The position numbers and the translations under genes were made by a program. A model generated the notes under the pieces. The model ran no database searches. It saw only the letters and a program-made list of their open reading frames with translations, and had not been told where the DNA came from. Positions 6,015-13,881 of a stretch of 15,381 nt of DNA are shown here, piece after piece (the stretch's first letter is position 1; every line of letters begins with the position of its first letter). The stretch comes from Devosia sp. (lineage in GTDB: Bacteria; Pseudomonadota; Alphaproteobacteria; Rhizobiales; Devosiaceae): positions 1-15,381 of the forward strand of contig JAEUMC010000553.1 in the NCBI GenBank assembly GCA_016793415.1, given 5' to 3'.

Positions 6015-6662
6015 TTGCGGATATTGCTCGCCTGGGTGGCGATCCTCGTCGGCGCGACTGGTCTCGCGCTCGACTGGTGGGCCATCTTTCCGTCGGTGAT
6101 GACCGTTTCCGCCACCAACGCGGTGGCGCGGTCCCTCCCTGACGCCTTCATCTACTTCTGGACCTACTTCACCCACCTGACCAACCTGTGGCTGCTGCTG
6201 ACCTATGCCGCGGTCCTTTCCGGCTGGAATTGGCTCGGCTGGTTCCGCCGGCCGGTTATCATGGCCTCGGCGGCCGCCTTCATCACGCTGGTAATGCTCT
6301 ACTATCATTTCATGCTGGCCCCGACCCTGCAGCTCGAGGGCGCACTGGGCATCGCCACCGTGCTGCTCCACTATGTGGCGCCGCTTCTCTATCTCGTCTG
6401 GTGGGCCCTGTTCGCCGCGCACGGCGTGCTGCGCTTCTCGCAGATCGGGCTGATGTTGTTGCCCGGCATCGGCTATGTCGCCTGGGTGCTGCTGCGGGGC
6501 GCCATCGTTCACGAGTATCCCTATGACATCCTTGACGCCGACAAGTTCGGCTATGGCGGGGTGGCGATCGGTGTCGCGGTGCTGCTGGTGGCGGTGACGA
6601 TCTTCTCACTCGTGCTGGTCGGCGCCGACAAGCTTCTGGCGCGCCGTGCTGCCGCAGTTTGA
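6015..6662 (+). CDS. Pr6Pr (FAR-17a/AIG1-like) membrane protein, copy 1
   Basis: This 215-residue protein has about six transmembrane segments and the recurrent motifs of Pr6Pr-type proteins: YFTHLTN at 51-57, HYVAP at 119-123, then RGAIVHEYPYDILD with FGY close behind (161-180). The conserved His, Asn and Tyr positions recall the FAR-17a/AIG1 family, whose eukaryotic members hydrolyse fatty-acid esters; the bacterial role is not established. The start is read as TTG at 6015, with GAGA eight bases before it; no ATG or GTG is available between the upstream in-frame stop and the first membrane segment, and the paralogue starts at the matching place with ATG. A close relative follows at 6712. 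It lies 82 bases downstream of purQ on the same strand. Confidence 0.82.
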   Translation: MRILLAWVAILVGATGLALDWWAIFPSVMTVSATNAVARSLPDAFIYFWTYFTHLTNLWLLLTYAAVLSGWNWLGWFRRPVIMASAAAFITLVMLYYHFMLAPTLQLEGALGIATVLLHYVAPLLYLVWWALFAAHGVLRFSQIGLMLLPGIGYVAWVLLRGAIVHEYPYDILDADKFGYGGVAIGVAVLLVAVTIFSLVLVGADKLLARRAAAV

Positions 6663-6711
6663 CCCCGCCCGGAGGTAGTGCTTACCCTGCTCCTGCTGGC
6701 GGAGGCACACG

Positions 6712-7350
6712 ATGAGTCTGGGACGGATCGTTGCGTGGGTGGGGCTGGTGCTCGGCGTCGCCATCCTGTTGCTGCAGTTCTGGCTCGCCGTCAGCCTGCG
6801 GCTGAGCAGCGGCGACAACCTGCTTGGCGCGCTGTGGTACTTCTTCACCTTCTTCACCATCCTGACCAACGGCCTGGTGGTGCTGGTCTATCTGTCGGAC
6901 CTCACGCCCGGCGCGTGGCTGGACTGGTGGCGCCGCCCGACGACGCGGGCGATGGTCTGGGGGGCGATCACCGTGGTGGGCGTCTTCTACCACGTGCTGC
7001 TGGCCGGGCTCTGGAGTCCGACCGGCTGGTCGCTGCTCGCCAACAATGTGCTGCACTATGTGGCGCCGACGATCTACGTCGTGTGGTGGCTGGCGTTCCA
7101 GCCGCACGGCAGCCTGTCGTTCCGCGATATTCCGGCCATGACCATCTACCCTTTCGCGTATCTGGCCTGGGCTATGCTGCGTGGCGCAATCGTCGGCGAG
7201 TATCCCTACCCGATCCTCGAGGCGAACACGCTCGGCTACGGCCAGGTAGCAATCAACTGCCTCATCATGGTCGCGCTGTTCGTGGCCGTCTTCGCGATAG
7301 CCGTCGGCCTCGACAAGCTGCTCGGCCGCCGTCAGTCAGCAAGCGCCTGA
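6712..7350 (+). CDS. Pr6Pr (FAR-17a/AIG1-like) membrane protein, copy 2
   Basis: This 212-residue paralogue of the preceding gene has the same motif order: YFFTFFTILTN near residues 43-53, HYVAPTIYVVWW in the middle, and RGAIVGEYPYPILEA with LGYG after it. The ATG at 6712 has GGAGG seven bases upstream, a strong site. The two copies are 49 bases apart and surely arose by tandem duplication, though they are now well diverged (for example the segments between motifs hardly match). They may act as a hetero-oligomer or have different specificities; neither can be shown from sequence. Confidence 0.85.
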   Translation: MSLGRIVAWVGLVLGVAILLLQFWLAVSLRLSSGDNLLGALWYFFTFFTILTNGLVVLVYLSDLTPGAWLDWWRRPTTRAMVWGAITVVGVFYHVLLAGLWSPTGWSLLANNVLHYVAPTIYVVWWLAFQPHGSLSFRDIPAMTIYPFAYLAWAMLRGAIVGEYPYPILEANTLGYGQVAINCLIMVALFVAVFAIAVGLDKLLGRRQSASA

Positions 7351-7410
7351 TGCCTTGTTTGTGACACTCGCCCGACCCTAAGCTTGCCCTTTCAACGGGG
7401 CGGATCGTCC

Positions 7411-8283
7411 ATGGGTTTCGAGTGGTCGCGGGACGATGTCACAGTCGGAGACGGGTTCCTGCGCATAGCGCGTGAGCAGATCGGCAAGGCGATAGCCGGC
7501 GCCGAGAACATCCACGAGGCGCCCGAACAGCGGGTGCACGAAGCCCGCCGGCGCTGCAAGAAGCTGCGCGCCCTGTTCCGCCTGGTCCGTCCCGGCTTTG
7601 CCGGCTTCGTCGCCGAAGACGCCTTTGTTCGCGACGCCTCGCGCCACCTCGCCGCGGCGCGCGATATGCGGGTAACCCGCGCGACTTACGCCGATCTCAT
7701 GAGTTGGGCAGGCCGGCCGATCGCCTGGGCCGCCGAACCGCCCGGCCCCGAACAGGAAACCGGTCTGTTACGGGATTTTGCCGATCGGATGCGTGAACTC
7801 GATGGCCGCAGCGGTGCCTGGCGGATCGATCGGATCGACCTGGGGACCCTCGCTGCCGGCCTCAGGCACACCTACCGCCGTGGCCGGCATACCCGCCGCG
7901 AGGCCCAGCGCCGCCGCACCGATGAGGCTTTTCACGAGTGGCGCAAATACAGCAAGTACCACTGGAACCAGTTGGGACTGCTCGAGGATTGTGCTGGCGA
8001 GATCCTGCCGTCGGCTCACAAATGCGCCGGCGACCTCGCCGACCTGTTGGGGGTGCATCACGATCTCGCGGTGCTGCAAGGGCTGCTGAGCACGGCGCCC
8101 ACCGACCTCGGCGCGGATGTCGACGTGAGCTTTGCCATCGACGCGACCGATCGGCGGCAGACCGAGATAGAGGCGAGGATCGCAACCCTGGGCCGCCAGG
8201 TTTTCGCCGAGAAACCCAAGGCGATCGAGGCGCGCTTTTCTGCCTATCTCGAGGGCTGGATGAGACGCGAGGCCGCCGAGTAA
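7411..8283 (+). CDS. CHAD domain protein
   Basis: This 290-residue all-helical protein has the conserved basic and histidine motifs of CHAD domains: RVHEARRRCKKLRALFRLVR at 41-60, ARDMRVTR at 83-90, FHEWRKYSKYHWNQLGLL at 174-191 and GVHHDLAVL at 214-222. CHAD domains bind inorganic polyphosphate through positively charged faces and often accompany CYTH triphosphatases. The ATG at 7411 is preferred, with GGGGCGGA just upstream. The stop overlaps the ATG of the CYTH gene as TAATG, so the pair is translationally coupled. In E. coli YgiF the two domains are on one chain; here they are split, and CHAD comes first. Confidence 0.9.
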   Translation: MGFEWSRDDVTVGDGFLRIAREQIGKAIAGAENIHEAPEQRVHEARRRCKKLRALFRLVRPGFAGFVAEDAFVRDASRHLAAARDMRVTRATYADLMSWAGRPIAWAAEPPGPEQETGLLRDFADRMRELDGRSGAWRIDRIDLGTLAAGLRHTYRRGRHTRREAQRRRTDEAFHEWRKYSKYHWNQLGLLEDCAGEILPSAHKCAGDLADLLGVHHDLAVLQGLLSTAPTDLGADVDVSFAIDATDRRQTEIEARIATLGRQVFAEKPKAIEARFSAYLEGWMRREAAE

Positions 8284-8750
8284 TGGGGATCGAGATCGAG
8301 CGGAAGTACCTGATCACCGGCGACGGCTGGCGCGAGCACGTGACCTCCACCCAGCTGCTGCGCCAAGGCTACCTGACCGCCGGCAGCGGCGTCACTGTTC
8401 GCGTCCGCACGGTCGACGACGGCGTCGGTTACCTCACCATCAAGAGCGGCGGCTCCGCTCTCGCCCGAGCCGAGTTCGAGTACGAAGTGCCGATCGCCGA
8501 CGCGCGCCAGATGCTGGGTTACATCCGCGGCGCACAGATCGAAAAGCTGCGCCACGGCCTCGACCTCCCGGGCGGCGACTGGGTGGTCGACGAGTTCCAG
8601 GGCCGTCACGCCGGGCTGCTGATTGCTGAAGTCGAGCTCGAAACCCCGACCGGCAAGCTCGATTTGCCCGATTGGCTCGGCGACGAGGTCACGGGGGATC
8701 CGCAATACTACAATTCCAGCCTCGCCATGCTGGTCGGCGGGGAAATCTGA
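8283..8750 (+). CDS. CYTH domain triphosphate tunnel metalloenzyme
   Basis: This 155-residue protein starts MGIEIERKYLI, the CYTH signature E-x-E-x-K (Glu4, Glu6, Lys8). The tunnel-lining strands follow: LRQGYL at 34-39, VRVRTV (basic residues that hold the triphosphate), YLTIKSG, EFEYEVP, then EKLRHGL, WVVDEF, and IAEVELE with its metal-binding acidic residues. Members hydrolyse inorganic triphosphate or related substrates with Mg or Mn. The length fits a single-domain enzyme. It overlaps the CHAD gene by one base (TAATG). Its 3' end is 69 bases before purL. Confidence 0.92.
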   Translation: MGIEIERKYLITGDGWREHVTSTQLLRQGYLTAGSGVTVRVRTVDDGVGYLTIKSGGSALARAEFEYEVPIADARQMLGYIRGAQIEKLRHGLDLPGGDWVVDEFQGRHAGLLIAEVELETPTGKLDLPDWLGDEVTGDPQYYNSSLAMLVGGEI

Positions 8751-8819
8751 GGCGTTTTCGGTGTCATCGCGCGTGAGGTTTCGCTATAGGGGCATCACGC
8801 GGATCAAGGCCGGAATCGC

Positions 8820-11048
8820 ATGACCTTCAACAACCACGTCGCCATCACCCCCGAGCTCGTTGCCGATCATGGGCTTAAGCTCGATGAGTACCAGAAGATC
8901 CTGCAGCTGATCGGCCGCGCGCCGACCTATACCGAGCTCGGCATCTTCTCGGCGATGTGGAACGAGCACTGCTCGTACAAGAGCAGCAAGAAATGGCTGC
9001 GCACCCTGCCGACATCAGGCGAGCGCGTCATCCAGGGCCCGGGTGAGAATGCCGGCGTCGTCGACATCGGCGACGGCCAGGCCATCGTCTTCAAGATGGA
9101 ATCGCACAACCACCCCAGCTACATCGAGCCATACCAGGGCGCGGCGACGGGTGTTGGCGGCATCCTGCGCGACGTCTTCACCATGGGCGCCCGCCCGGTG
9201 GCGGCGATGAATGCGCTGCGCTTCGGCGACCCCAAGCACGAAAAGACCAAGCACCTCGTCTCCGGCGTCGTCGCCGGTGTCGGCGGCTACGGCAACTCCT
9301 TCGGCGTTCCCACCGTGGGCGGCGAAGTCGAGTTCGATGAGCGCTACAACGGCAACATCCTGGTCAATGCTTTCGCCGCCGGCCTCGCCGATACCGACAA
9401 GATCTTCTACTCCAAGGCGGAAGGCGTCGGCCTGCCCGTCGTCTACCTCGGCGCCAAGACCGGTCGCGACGGCGTCGGCGGCGCCACCATGGCCTCAGCC
9501 GAGTTCGGCGATGACATCGAGGAGAAGCGCCCGACCGTGCAGGTCGGCGACCCCTTCACCGAAAAGCGGCTGCTTGAGGCCTGCCTCGAGCTGATGGCCA
9601 CCGGCGCGGTGATCGCCATTCAGGACATGGGCGCAGCCGGCCTTACCTGCTCGGCCGTCGAAATGGGCGCCAAGGGTGATCTCGGCGTCGAATTGAACCT
9701 CGACATGGTGCCGGTTCGCGAAGACGCCATGACTCCCTACGAGATGATGCTCAGCGAAAGCCAGGAGCGCATGCTCATGGTGCTGCATCCCGAAAAGGAA
9801 GCCGAAGCTCGCGCCGTCTTCGAGAAGTGGGAGCTGGATTTCGCCACCGTCGGCCATACCACCGATGACCTGCGCTTCCGCGTCATGTGGCAAGGCGAGG
9901 AAGTCGCCAACCTGCCGATCAAGGAACTGGGCGACGAAGCGCCGGAATATGACCGCCCCTGGGTCGCGCCGGTGCCGCCCAAGCCGCTTGCCGTCGACGA
10001 CATCCCGCAGATGGATATTGCCGATGCGCTCCTGAAGCTGCTCGGCTCGCCCGCCCTCTCGTCACGCCGCTGGGTCTACGAGCAGTATGACACGCTGATC
10101 CAGGGCAACTCGCTGCAGCGCCCGGGCGGCGACGCCGGCGTCATCCGCGTCGACGGCCACCCGACCAAGGCCTTGGCCTTCACCTCCGATGTCACGCCGC
10201 GCTACTGCGAGGCCGACGCCTATGAGGGCGGCAAGCAGGCCGTCGCCGAGTGCTGGCGTAACCTCACGGCTACCGGTGCCGATCCGCTGGCCGCCACCGA
10301 CAACCTCAATTTCGGCAACCCGGAGCGCCCGGAAATCATGGGTCAGCTGGTCCATGCGGTGAAGGGTATCGGCGATGCCTGCCGTGCGTTGGGCTTCCCG
10401 ATCGTTTCGGGGAACGTCTCGCTCTACAACGAGACCAACGGCCGCGGCATCCTGCCGACCCCGACCATCGGCGGCGTCGGCCTGATCCCCGATTGGTCGA
10501 AGATGGCGCGCGCCGCCTTTGCCGCCGAGGGTGAAGCCATCCTGTTGTTCGGCGCCCCCGACTGGTGGGGCACCCATCTGGGCCAGTCGATCTACCTGCG
10601 TGAGCTGTTCAACCGCAAGGACGGCACGCCACCGCCGGTCGATCTCGAGCACGAAAAGAAGGTCGGCGACCTCGTCCGCATCCTGATCCGCGACGGCGTC
10701 GCCACCGCAGTGCACGATCTCTCCGATGGCGGCCTCGCGATCGGCCTCGCCGAGATGGCGATGGCCTCGGGCATCGGCGCCACGGTCAACCAGCTCGACG
10801 GCGGCGACCCGCTGCCACTGTTCTTCGGCGAAGACCAGGGCCGTTACATCGTCACCATGAGCCGGGCCAACCTCGATAAGTTCTACGCCGAGGTCTATCC
10901 CTATGCCGGCGTCTTCGCCCCGTGGATCGGCAACACCGGCGGCACCTCCCTGACCCTCGGCGAAGCCCGCCCGCTGGCGATTTCCGACCTCCGGGCGGCA
11001 CACGAAGGCTGGTTCCCGGAGTTCATGGCGGGCGAGATCTTCGACTGA
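8820..11048 (+). CDS. purL: FGAM synthase large subunit PurL (small-type)
   Basis: PurL uses ATP and ammonia from PurQ to amidate FGAR. The 742 residues match the small-type PurL, which needs separate PurS and PurQ. Visible hallmarks are [19 protein letters not shown] at 38-56 with catalytic His50, GPGENAG at 73-79, [18 protein letters not shown] at 94-111 (metal and nucleotide binding), the [20 protein letters not shown] segment, and the second half's [17 protein letters not shown] and [15 protein letters not shown]. The ATG at 8820 fits the family N-terminus ([10 protein letters not shown]). A TATAGG-like -10 at about 8785 in the 69-base gap could be a local promoter. It ends five bases before the LysR gene. 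Confidence 0.97.
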   Translation: MTFNNHVAITPELVADHGLKLDEYQKILQLIGRAPTYTELGIFSAMWNEHCSYKSSKKWLRTLPTSGERVIQGPGENAGVVDIGDGQAIVFKMESHNHPSYIEPYQGAATGVGGILRDVFTMGARPVAAMNALRFGDPKHEKTKHLVSGVVAGVGGYGNSFGVPTVGGEVEFDERYNGNILVNAFAAGLADTDKIFYSKAEGVGLPVVYLGAKTGRDGVGGATMASAEFGDDIEEKRPTVQVGDPFTEKRLLEACLELMATGAVIAIQDMGAAGLTCSAVEMGAKGDLGVELNLDMVPVREDAMTPYEMMLSESQERMLMVLHPEKEAEARAVFEKWELDFATVGHTTDDLRFRVMWQGEEVANLPIKELGDEAPEYDRPWVAPVPPKPLAVDDIPQMDIADALLKLLGSPALSSRRWVYEQYDTLIQGNSLQRPGGDAGVIRVDGHPTKALAFTSDVTPRYCEADAYEGGKQAVAECWRNLTATGADPLAATDNLNFGNPERPEIMGQLVHAVKGIGDACRALGFPIVSGNVSLYNETNGRGILPTPTIGGVGLIPDWSKMARAAFAAEGEAILLFGAPDWWGTHLGQSIYLRELFNRKDGTPPPVDLEHEKKVGDLVRILIRDGVATAVHDLSDGGLAIGLAEMAMASGIGATVNQLDGGDPLPLFFGEDQGRYIVTMSRANLDKFYAEVYPYAGVFAPWIGNTGGTSLTLGEARPLAISDLRAAHEGWFPEFMAGEIFD

Positions 11049-11053
11049 CCTCG

Positions 11054-11977
11054 ATGCCGTTCGACTGGAACGACGCGCGGTACCTGATTGCTGTTGCCCG
11101 GGCGGGCTCAACGCTGGGCGCCGCTCGTAGCCTCGGCGTCAACCAGACGACGGTTGCACGGCGCATCGAGGCGCTTGAGCAGGACCTCGGCATCGCCCTG
11201 TTTGAGCGCCGCGCCGACGGCTACCGGGTAACGGAGCGAGGGCGAGAAGCGCTGCTGCTGGTGCAACCGATGGAGCAGGCCGCGACGGCGCTGCTGGAAG
11301 CATCGCAGGCCTGGCGGCGCGATATCGCTGGTGTCGTACGCATCACCACCACGGAGATATTGGCAACTTCAGTACTGGCGCCGCTGCTGTCACGCCTGCG
11401 CGACACCCAACCTGCGCTGCAGGTGGATCTGGTGGCGGACGACCGGCGGCTCGACCCATTGCGCGGCGAGGTCGACATCGCCATTCGCGTCGGCTCCGAG
11501 CCACAGGACCCGGGCCTCGTGCGCCGCCGGCTGGGGCAGAGCGTCTGGACGCTCTTCTGCTCGCGCAGCTACGCCGACCGCCACGGCGTGCCGCACGATC
11601 TGAACGCATTGAGGCACCATGCGATCATTGCCGGCAGCGGCAGCCTCGCTGGCCTTTCAAGCCTGTTGTGGCTGAGAGGACTGGCGCCCGATGCGCCCGT
11701 CGCGCTGCGGTGCAACTCGGTGCCCAACCTGGTGGCCGCCGTCGGAGCTGGAGTCGGCATCGGGCCGCTCCCGTATTTCATCTCTGCCGACAATCCGGAC
11801 CTGATCCGCGTCCTGCCCGATCTCGACGACACGCCAAGGGGGGATGTCTGGCTGATCTATCCGGAAAGCCTGCGGCAAAGCCCGCCCGTGAAGTTCCTCG
11901 TCGCGGCACTGGCCGAGACCTTTGCGACGGTCCGCGACCGGATGGCCGGACGCGGACCGCATTGGCAGGAGGCGTAG
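11054..11977 (+). CDS. LysR-family transcriptional regulator
   Basis: This 307-residue protein has the usual N-terminal winged helix-turn-helix: DWNDARYLIAVARAGSTLGA at 4-23, then SLGVNQTTVARRIEALEQDL at 26-45 and LFERRADGYRVTERG at 49-63. It is followed by a two-lobed effector-binding domain (for example VRITTTEILATSVLAPLL, EVDIAIRVGSEPQDPGLV). Its ligand and targets are unknown. The start five bases after the purL stop suggests read-through from purL, which would tie its level to purine synthesis. It converges with the SnoaL-like gene (two bases between the stops). LysR regulators often control a neighbour, so the SnoaL-like gene, whose upstream region carries a perfect palindrome, is a candidate target. 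Confidence 0.93.
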   Translation: MPFDWNDARYLIAVARAGSTLGAARSLGVNQTTVARRIEALEQDLGIALFERRADGYRVTERGREALLLVQPMEQAATALLEASQAWRRDIAGVVRITTTEILATSVLAPLLSRLRDTQPALQVDLVADDRRLDPLRGEVDIAIRVGSEPQDPGLVRRRLGQSVWTLFCSRSYADRHGVPHDLNALRHHAIIAGSGSLAGLSSLLWLRGLAPDAPVALRCNSVPNLVAAVGAGVGIGPLPYFISADNPDLIRVLPDLDDTPRGDVWLIYPESLRQSPPVKFLVAALAETFATVRDRMAGRGPHWQEA

Positions 11978-11979
11978 TC

Positions 11980-12429
11980 TCAGGCAGCCTTGACATCGCC
12001 CTTGGTCGGGGCAGCCGGAAAGCCCACTTGTTTGGCCTGGTAGGCTGAATCCCTGACGCCCCAGCGACGTGTAATCTTGCCGAGCTCGAGTTCGAACCAT
12101 TCCATCGCGACGAGCTCATAGGCTTTGCCGGTCGGCGCGGTGAAGCCGAGGAACGGGCCGGTCCAACTGCCGCGCTCGATGAAGCGGACGGCGACGACGT
12201 TGGCCTCGGCCACCATGGACTGCACCTCGAGCCGCATGTTCAGCCCCGAGTGCAACTGCTGCCAGACCGGCATGGCGTAATCCACGGAGCCTTCGCCGGT
12301 AACGCCGACGATGACGGCGCCTTCAGCGAACACCGCGCGCAGCGCCACCTCATCACCGGCATTCATTGCCGCGACATAGGCCGACACGGTGGCCTTGTTG
12401 ATCATGGTCATCGGATATTGGTTGGACAT
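11980..12429 (-). CDS. SnoaL-like / NTF2-fold protein
   Basis: This 149-residue protein has the NTF2-like pattern of SnoaL and ketosteroid-isomerase-like proteins: an N-terminal helix with VSAYVAAMNAGDEVALRAVFAEGAVI, then LNMRLEVQSMVAEANVVAVRFIERGSWTGPFLG and a FTAPTGKAYELVAMEWFELELGKITRRWGVRD core, where alternating strands make the cone-shaped pocket. The phrase on gain of function (RGSWTGPFLGFTAPTGK, ELGKITRRWGVRD) matches the ester-cyclase-like subgroup, but many members are binding proteins without known reaction. AGGAG lies six bases before the ATG at 12429. It is transcribed towards the LysR gene. Confidence 0.82.
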   Translation of the reverse strand: MSNQYPMTMINKATVSAYVAAMNAGDEVALRAVFAEGAVIVGVTGEGSVDYAMPVWQQLHSGLNMRLEVQSMVAEANVVAVRFIERGSWTGPFLGFTAPTGKAYELVAMEWFELELGKITRRWGVRDSAYQAKQVGFPAAPTKGDVKAA

Positions 12430-12500
12430 GGCTATCTCCTGTTGGTGATGCCGGCTGGATAGGCCACCACCGTGCGAGGCCTCAATCCGCGAATTGGCGG

Positions 12501-12528
12501 CCTACCTCTGCAGATTTGCAGAGGTAGG
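12501..12528. promoter_or_regulatory. Perfect palindrome upstream of the SnoaL-like gene
   Basis: CCTACCTCTGCA (12501-12512) and TGCAGAGGTAGG (12517-12528) are perfect 12-base inverted arms around GATT. No T-run follows on either strand, so an operator or a protein-bound hairpin fits better than an intrinsic terminator. It lies about 72 bases upstream of the SnoaL-like start. The even-length symmetry does not give the classic LysR T-N11-A box. Confidence 0.55.
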
Positions 12529-12615
12529 CGAGCGCGAATGGCGCTGCCTTCTGCCATCGTCGTGGAACCAGGGAACGTAGCCGAACATGGCAATCAGTTC
12601 GCCCCCGCCCGGCAT
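12502..12615 (-). pseudogene. Possible truncated remnant of a small immunity-like gene
   Basis: From an ATG at 12615 the frame reads MPGGGELIAMFGYVPWFHDD and then loses any protein-like character before a stop at 12502. The GY-x-P-x-FHD pattern resembles, from memory, the N-terminus of Imm50-type proteins, where FHDAE normally follows. An upstream in-frame GTG with AGGAG before it is also available. The remainder of the gene is absent, and the palindrome lies inside this frame. The identification is weak. Confidence 0.2.
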
Positions 12616-12780
12616 AGCGCGCAGCACCTGCTCCTGAGCCGCATCGTCATACCCGGCGCTTGTGTCGGCTACGTCGGACTCCTCCCCCACGCATGCCTCC
12701 GATGCCAAATTCGTGACCAAGTGTAACATTCTGCCCCGTCAGTGCGTATATAAGGCGCATCCCAAATAATGGAGACCATC

Positions 12781-13293
12781 ATGACGACCACTGAGCGGGC
12801 GGTTCTGGCTGGCGGGTGTTTCTGGGGCGCGCAGGAGCTGCTGCGCCACAAGGACGGGATCATCTCCACCCGCGTCGGCTACTCGGGCGACGATGGCAAG
12901 GCCAACGCCACCTACCGCGACCATGGTGACCATGCCGAGGCGGTCGAGATCGTTTTCGATCCGGACCGCATCAGCTACCGCGACATCCTCGAGTTCTTCT
13001 TCCAGATCCACGATCCCTCGACCAGGAATCGGCAGGGCAACGATGTCGGTCGCGCCTATCGTTCGGCGATCTTCTACGAGAACGCCGAGCAGAAGGCGGT
13101 CGCCGAGGACACCATCAAGGACGTCGATGCGTCGGGCCTGTGGCCAGGCAAGGTGGTGACGGAGCTGCAGCCGGTCGGCCCGTTCTGGCAGGCCGAGCCC
13201 GAGCACCAGGACTACCTGCAGCGCATCCCCAACGGCTACACCTGCCATTGGGTCCGCCCGAACTGGAAGCTGCCCAAGCGCCAGGCCGCATAG
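12781..13293 (+). CDS. msrA: Peptide-methionine (S)-S-oxide reductase MsrA
   Basis: MsrA reduces the S-epimer of methionine sulfoxide in proteins and free methionine, repairing oxidative damage, with electrons from thioredoxin. The 170-residue product carries the active-site GGCFWG (catalytic Cys13), [19 protein letters not shown] at 51-61 with the conserved Glu, and [19 protein letters not shown] at 72-90. A second Cys155 in [10 protein letters not shown] could resolve the disulfide. The ATG at 12781 is preferred to an in-frame ATG four codons upstream, because GGAG at 12771-12774 is then spaced six bases away. It has its own AT-rich leader. It lies 106 bases upstream of bolA, so the two oxidative or redox genes may be linked functionally. 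Confidence 0.94.
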   Translation: MTTTERAVLAGGCFWGAQELLRHKDGIISTRVGYSGDDGKANATYRDHGDHAEAVEIVFDPDRISYRDILEFFFQIHDPSTRNRQGNDVGRAYRSAIFYENAEQKAVAEDTIKDVDASGLWPGKVVTELQPVGPFWQAEPEHQDYLQRIPNGYTCHWVRPNWKLPKRQAA

Positions 13294-13399
13294 ACCAATC
13301 GAGCCTGGGACGGGCGCCGGGAAACCGGCGCCCGCTCCGTTGAACGGCCCCTCCCCGCATGCCATATCTCAATTGGGCTCAACCACCGGGAGACTTGCC

Positions 13400-13633
13400 A
13401 TGGGCATGGCCGCCAACGAAATCGAAAAACGCATCCTCAAGGCGCTTCCCGACGCCATCGTGGAAATCCGCGACCTCGCCGGCGACGGCGACCACTACGC
13501 GGCGACCGTCACCTCCGAAGCCTTCCGCGGCAAGACCCGCGTCCAGCAACACCAGATGGTCAACGCCGCCTTCGGCGCCGACATGGGCACCGTGCTGCAC
13601 TCCCTCGCGCTACAGACAAAGGCGCCGGATTGA
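13400..13633 (+). CDS. bolA: BolA-family Fe-S trafficking protein
   Basis: BolA-like proteins pair with CGFS glutaredoxins to hold a [2Fe-2S] cluster and act in Fe-S handling and iron sensing. The 77-residue product shows MAANEIEKRILKALPDA, GDGDHYAATVTS at 28-39, and RVQQHQMV at 47-54 with the conserved His51, then the C-terminal helix GADMGTVLHSLALQT at 59-73. The ATG at 13400 has GGGAGA seven bases upstream; an earlier TTG would add an unrelated tail. Its last 60 bases recur with 52 of 60 identical at the end of the glutaredoxin gene. It is followed by an overlapping small gene (TTGA). Confidence 0.92.
   Translation: MGMAANEIEKRILKALPDAIVEIRDLAGDGDHYAATVTSEAFRGKTRVQQHQMVNAAFGADMGTVLHSLALQTKAPD
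13574..13633 (+). repeat. BolA C-terminal segment shared with the glutaredoxin gene
   Basis: These 60 bases, from GGCGCCGAC to the stop codon, match 15322-15381 without gaps. Eight positions differ, three of them synonymous changes in leucine codons. Here the segment is in its normal BolA context. Confidence 0.9.
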
Positions 13634-13881
13634 GCCGGGACGAGCTGGTCGCGTGGGCCGACTCCAGAGGAATAGCGCGAGACGCATATACCCTTGACGG
13701 AGGTCACCCGTCGGAAACGCTGGTACTCGACCGGCGGGGGCCGTTCTGGGTGGTGTACTATTCCGAGCGGGGCTTCGAACACGACCTGACTTCGTTTGGC
13801 CACGAGTCTGATGCGCTGGGGCACATCCGCGCGAGACTAGAAGCGATCGCGCCTATCACGAGCGCCCGCCATGCCGACTGA
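13630..13881 (+). CDS. Small uncharacterised protein (83 residues)
   Basis: The frame starts with TTG at 13630, sharing TTGA with the bolA stop, so translational coupling is likely; no ATG or GTG lies in the first part. The sequence is MSRDELVAWADSRG followed by AYTLDGGHPSETLVLDRR, then FWVVYYSERG at 39-48, and a final helix HESDALGHIRARLEAI. The YxLDGG..SE..VL and VYYSERG pattern recalls small alpha/beta proteins found beside toxin genes (immunity-like), but no toxin is here and I cannot name a family. It overlaps the HAD gene by 11 bases, so it is part of the bolA-HAD-GNAT unit. Confidence 0.72.
   Translation: MSRDELVAWADSRGIARDAYTLDGGHPSETLVLDRRGPFWVVYYSERGFEHDLTSFGHESDALGHIRARLEAIAPITSARHAD

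Larger units (their letters stand above)
12430..12780. other. Spacer between the SnoaL-like gene and msrA
   Basis: About 350 bases hold no intact gene. On the left is the leader of the leftward SnoaL-like gene. A perfect hairpin lies at 12501-12528. A possible decayed coding fragment lies on the minus strand at 12502-12615. On the right, an AT-rich TATATAA (12747-12753) could be the -10 region for msrA, without a good -35. Confidence 0.5.

Noticed and set aside
12769..12780. msrA start at the upstream ATG
   Set aside because: The GGAG that would serve as ribosome site overlaps this ATG and is ideally placed for the second ATG at 12781; family members begin close to the GCFWG motif.
13340..13399. 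Upstream TTG start for bolA
   Set aside because: The added 20 residues do not resemble BolA proteins, and GGGAGA is correctly spaced for the ATG at 13400.
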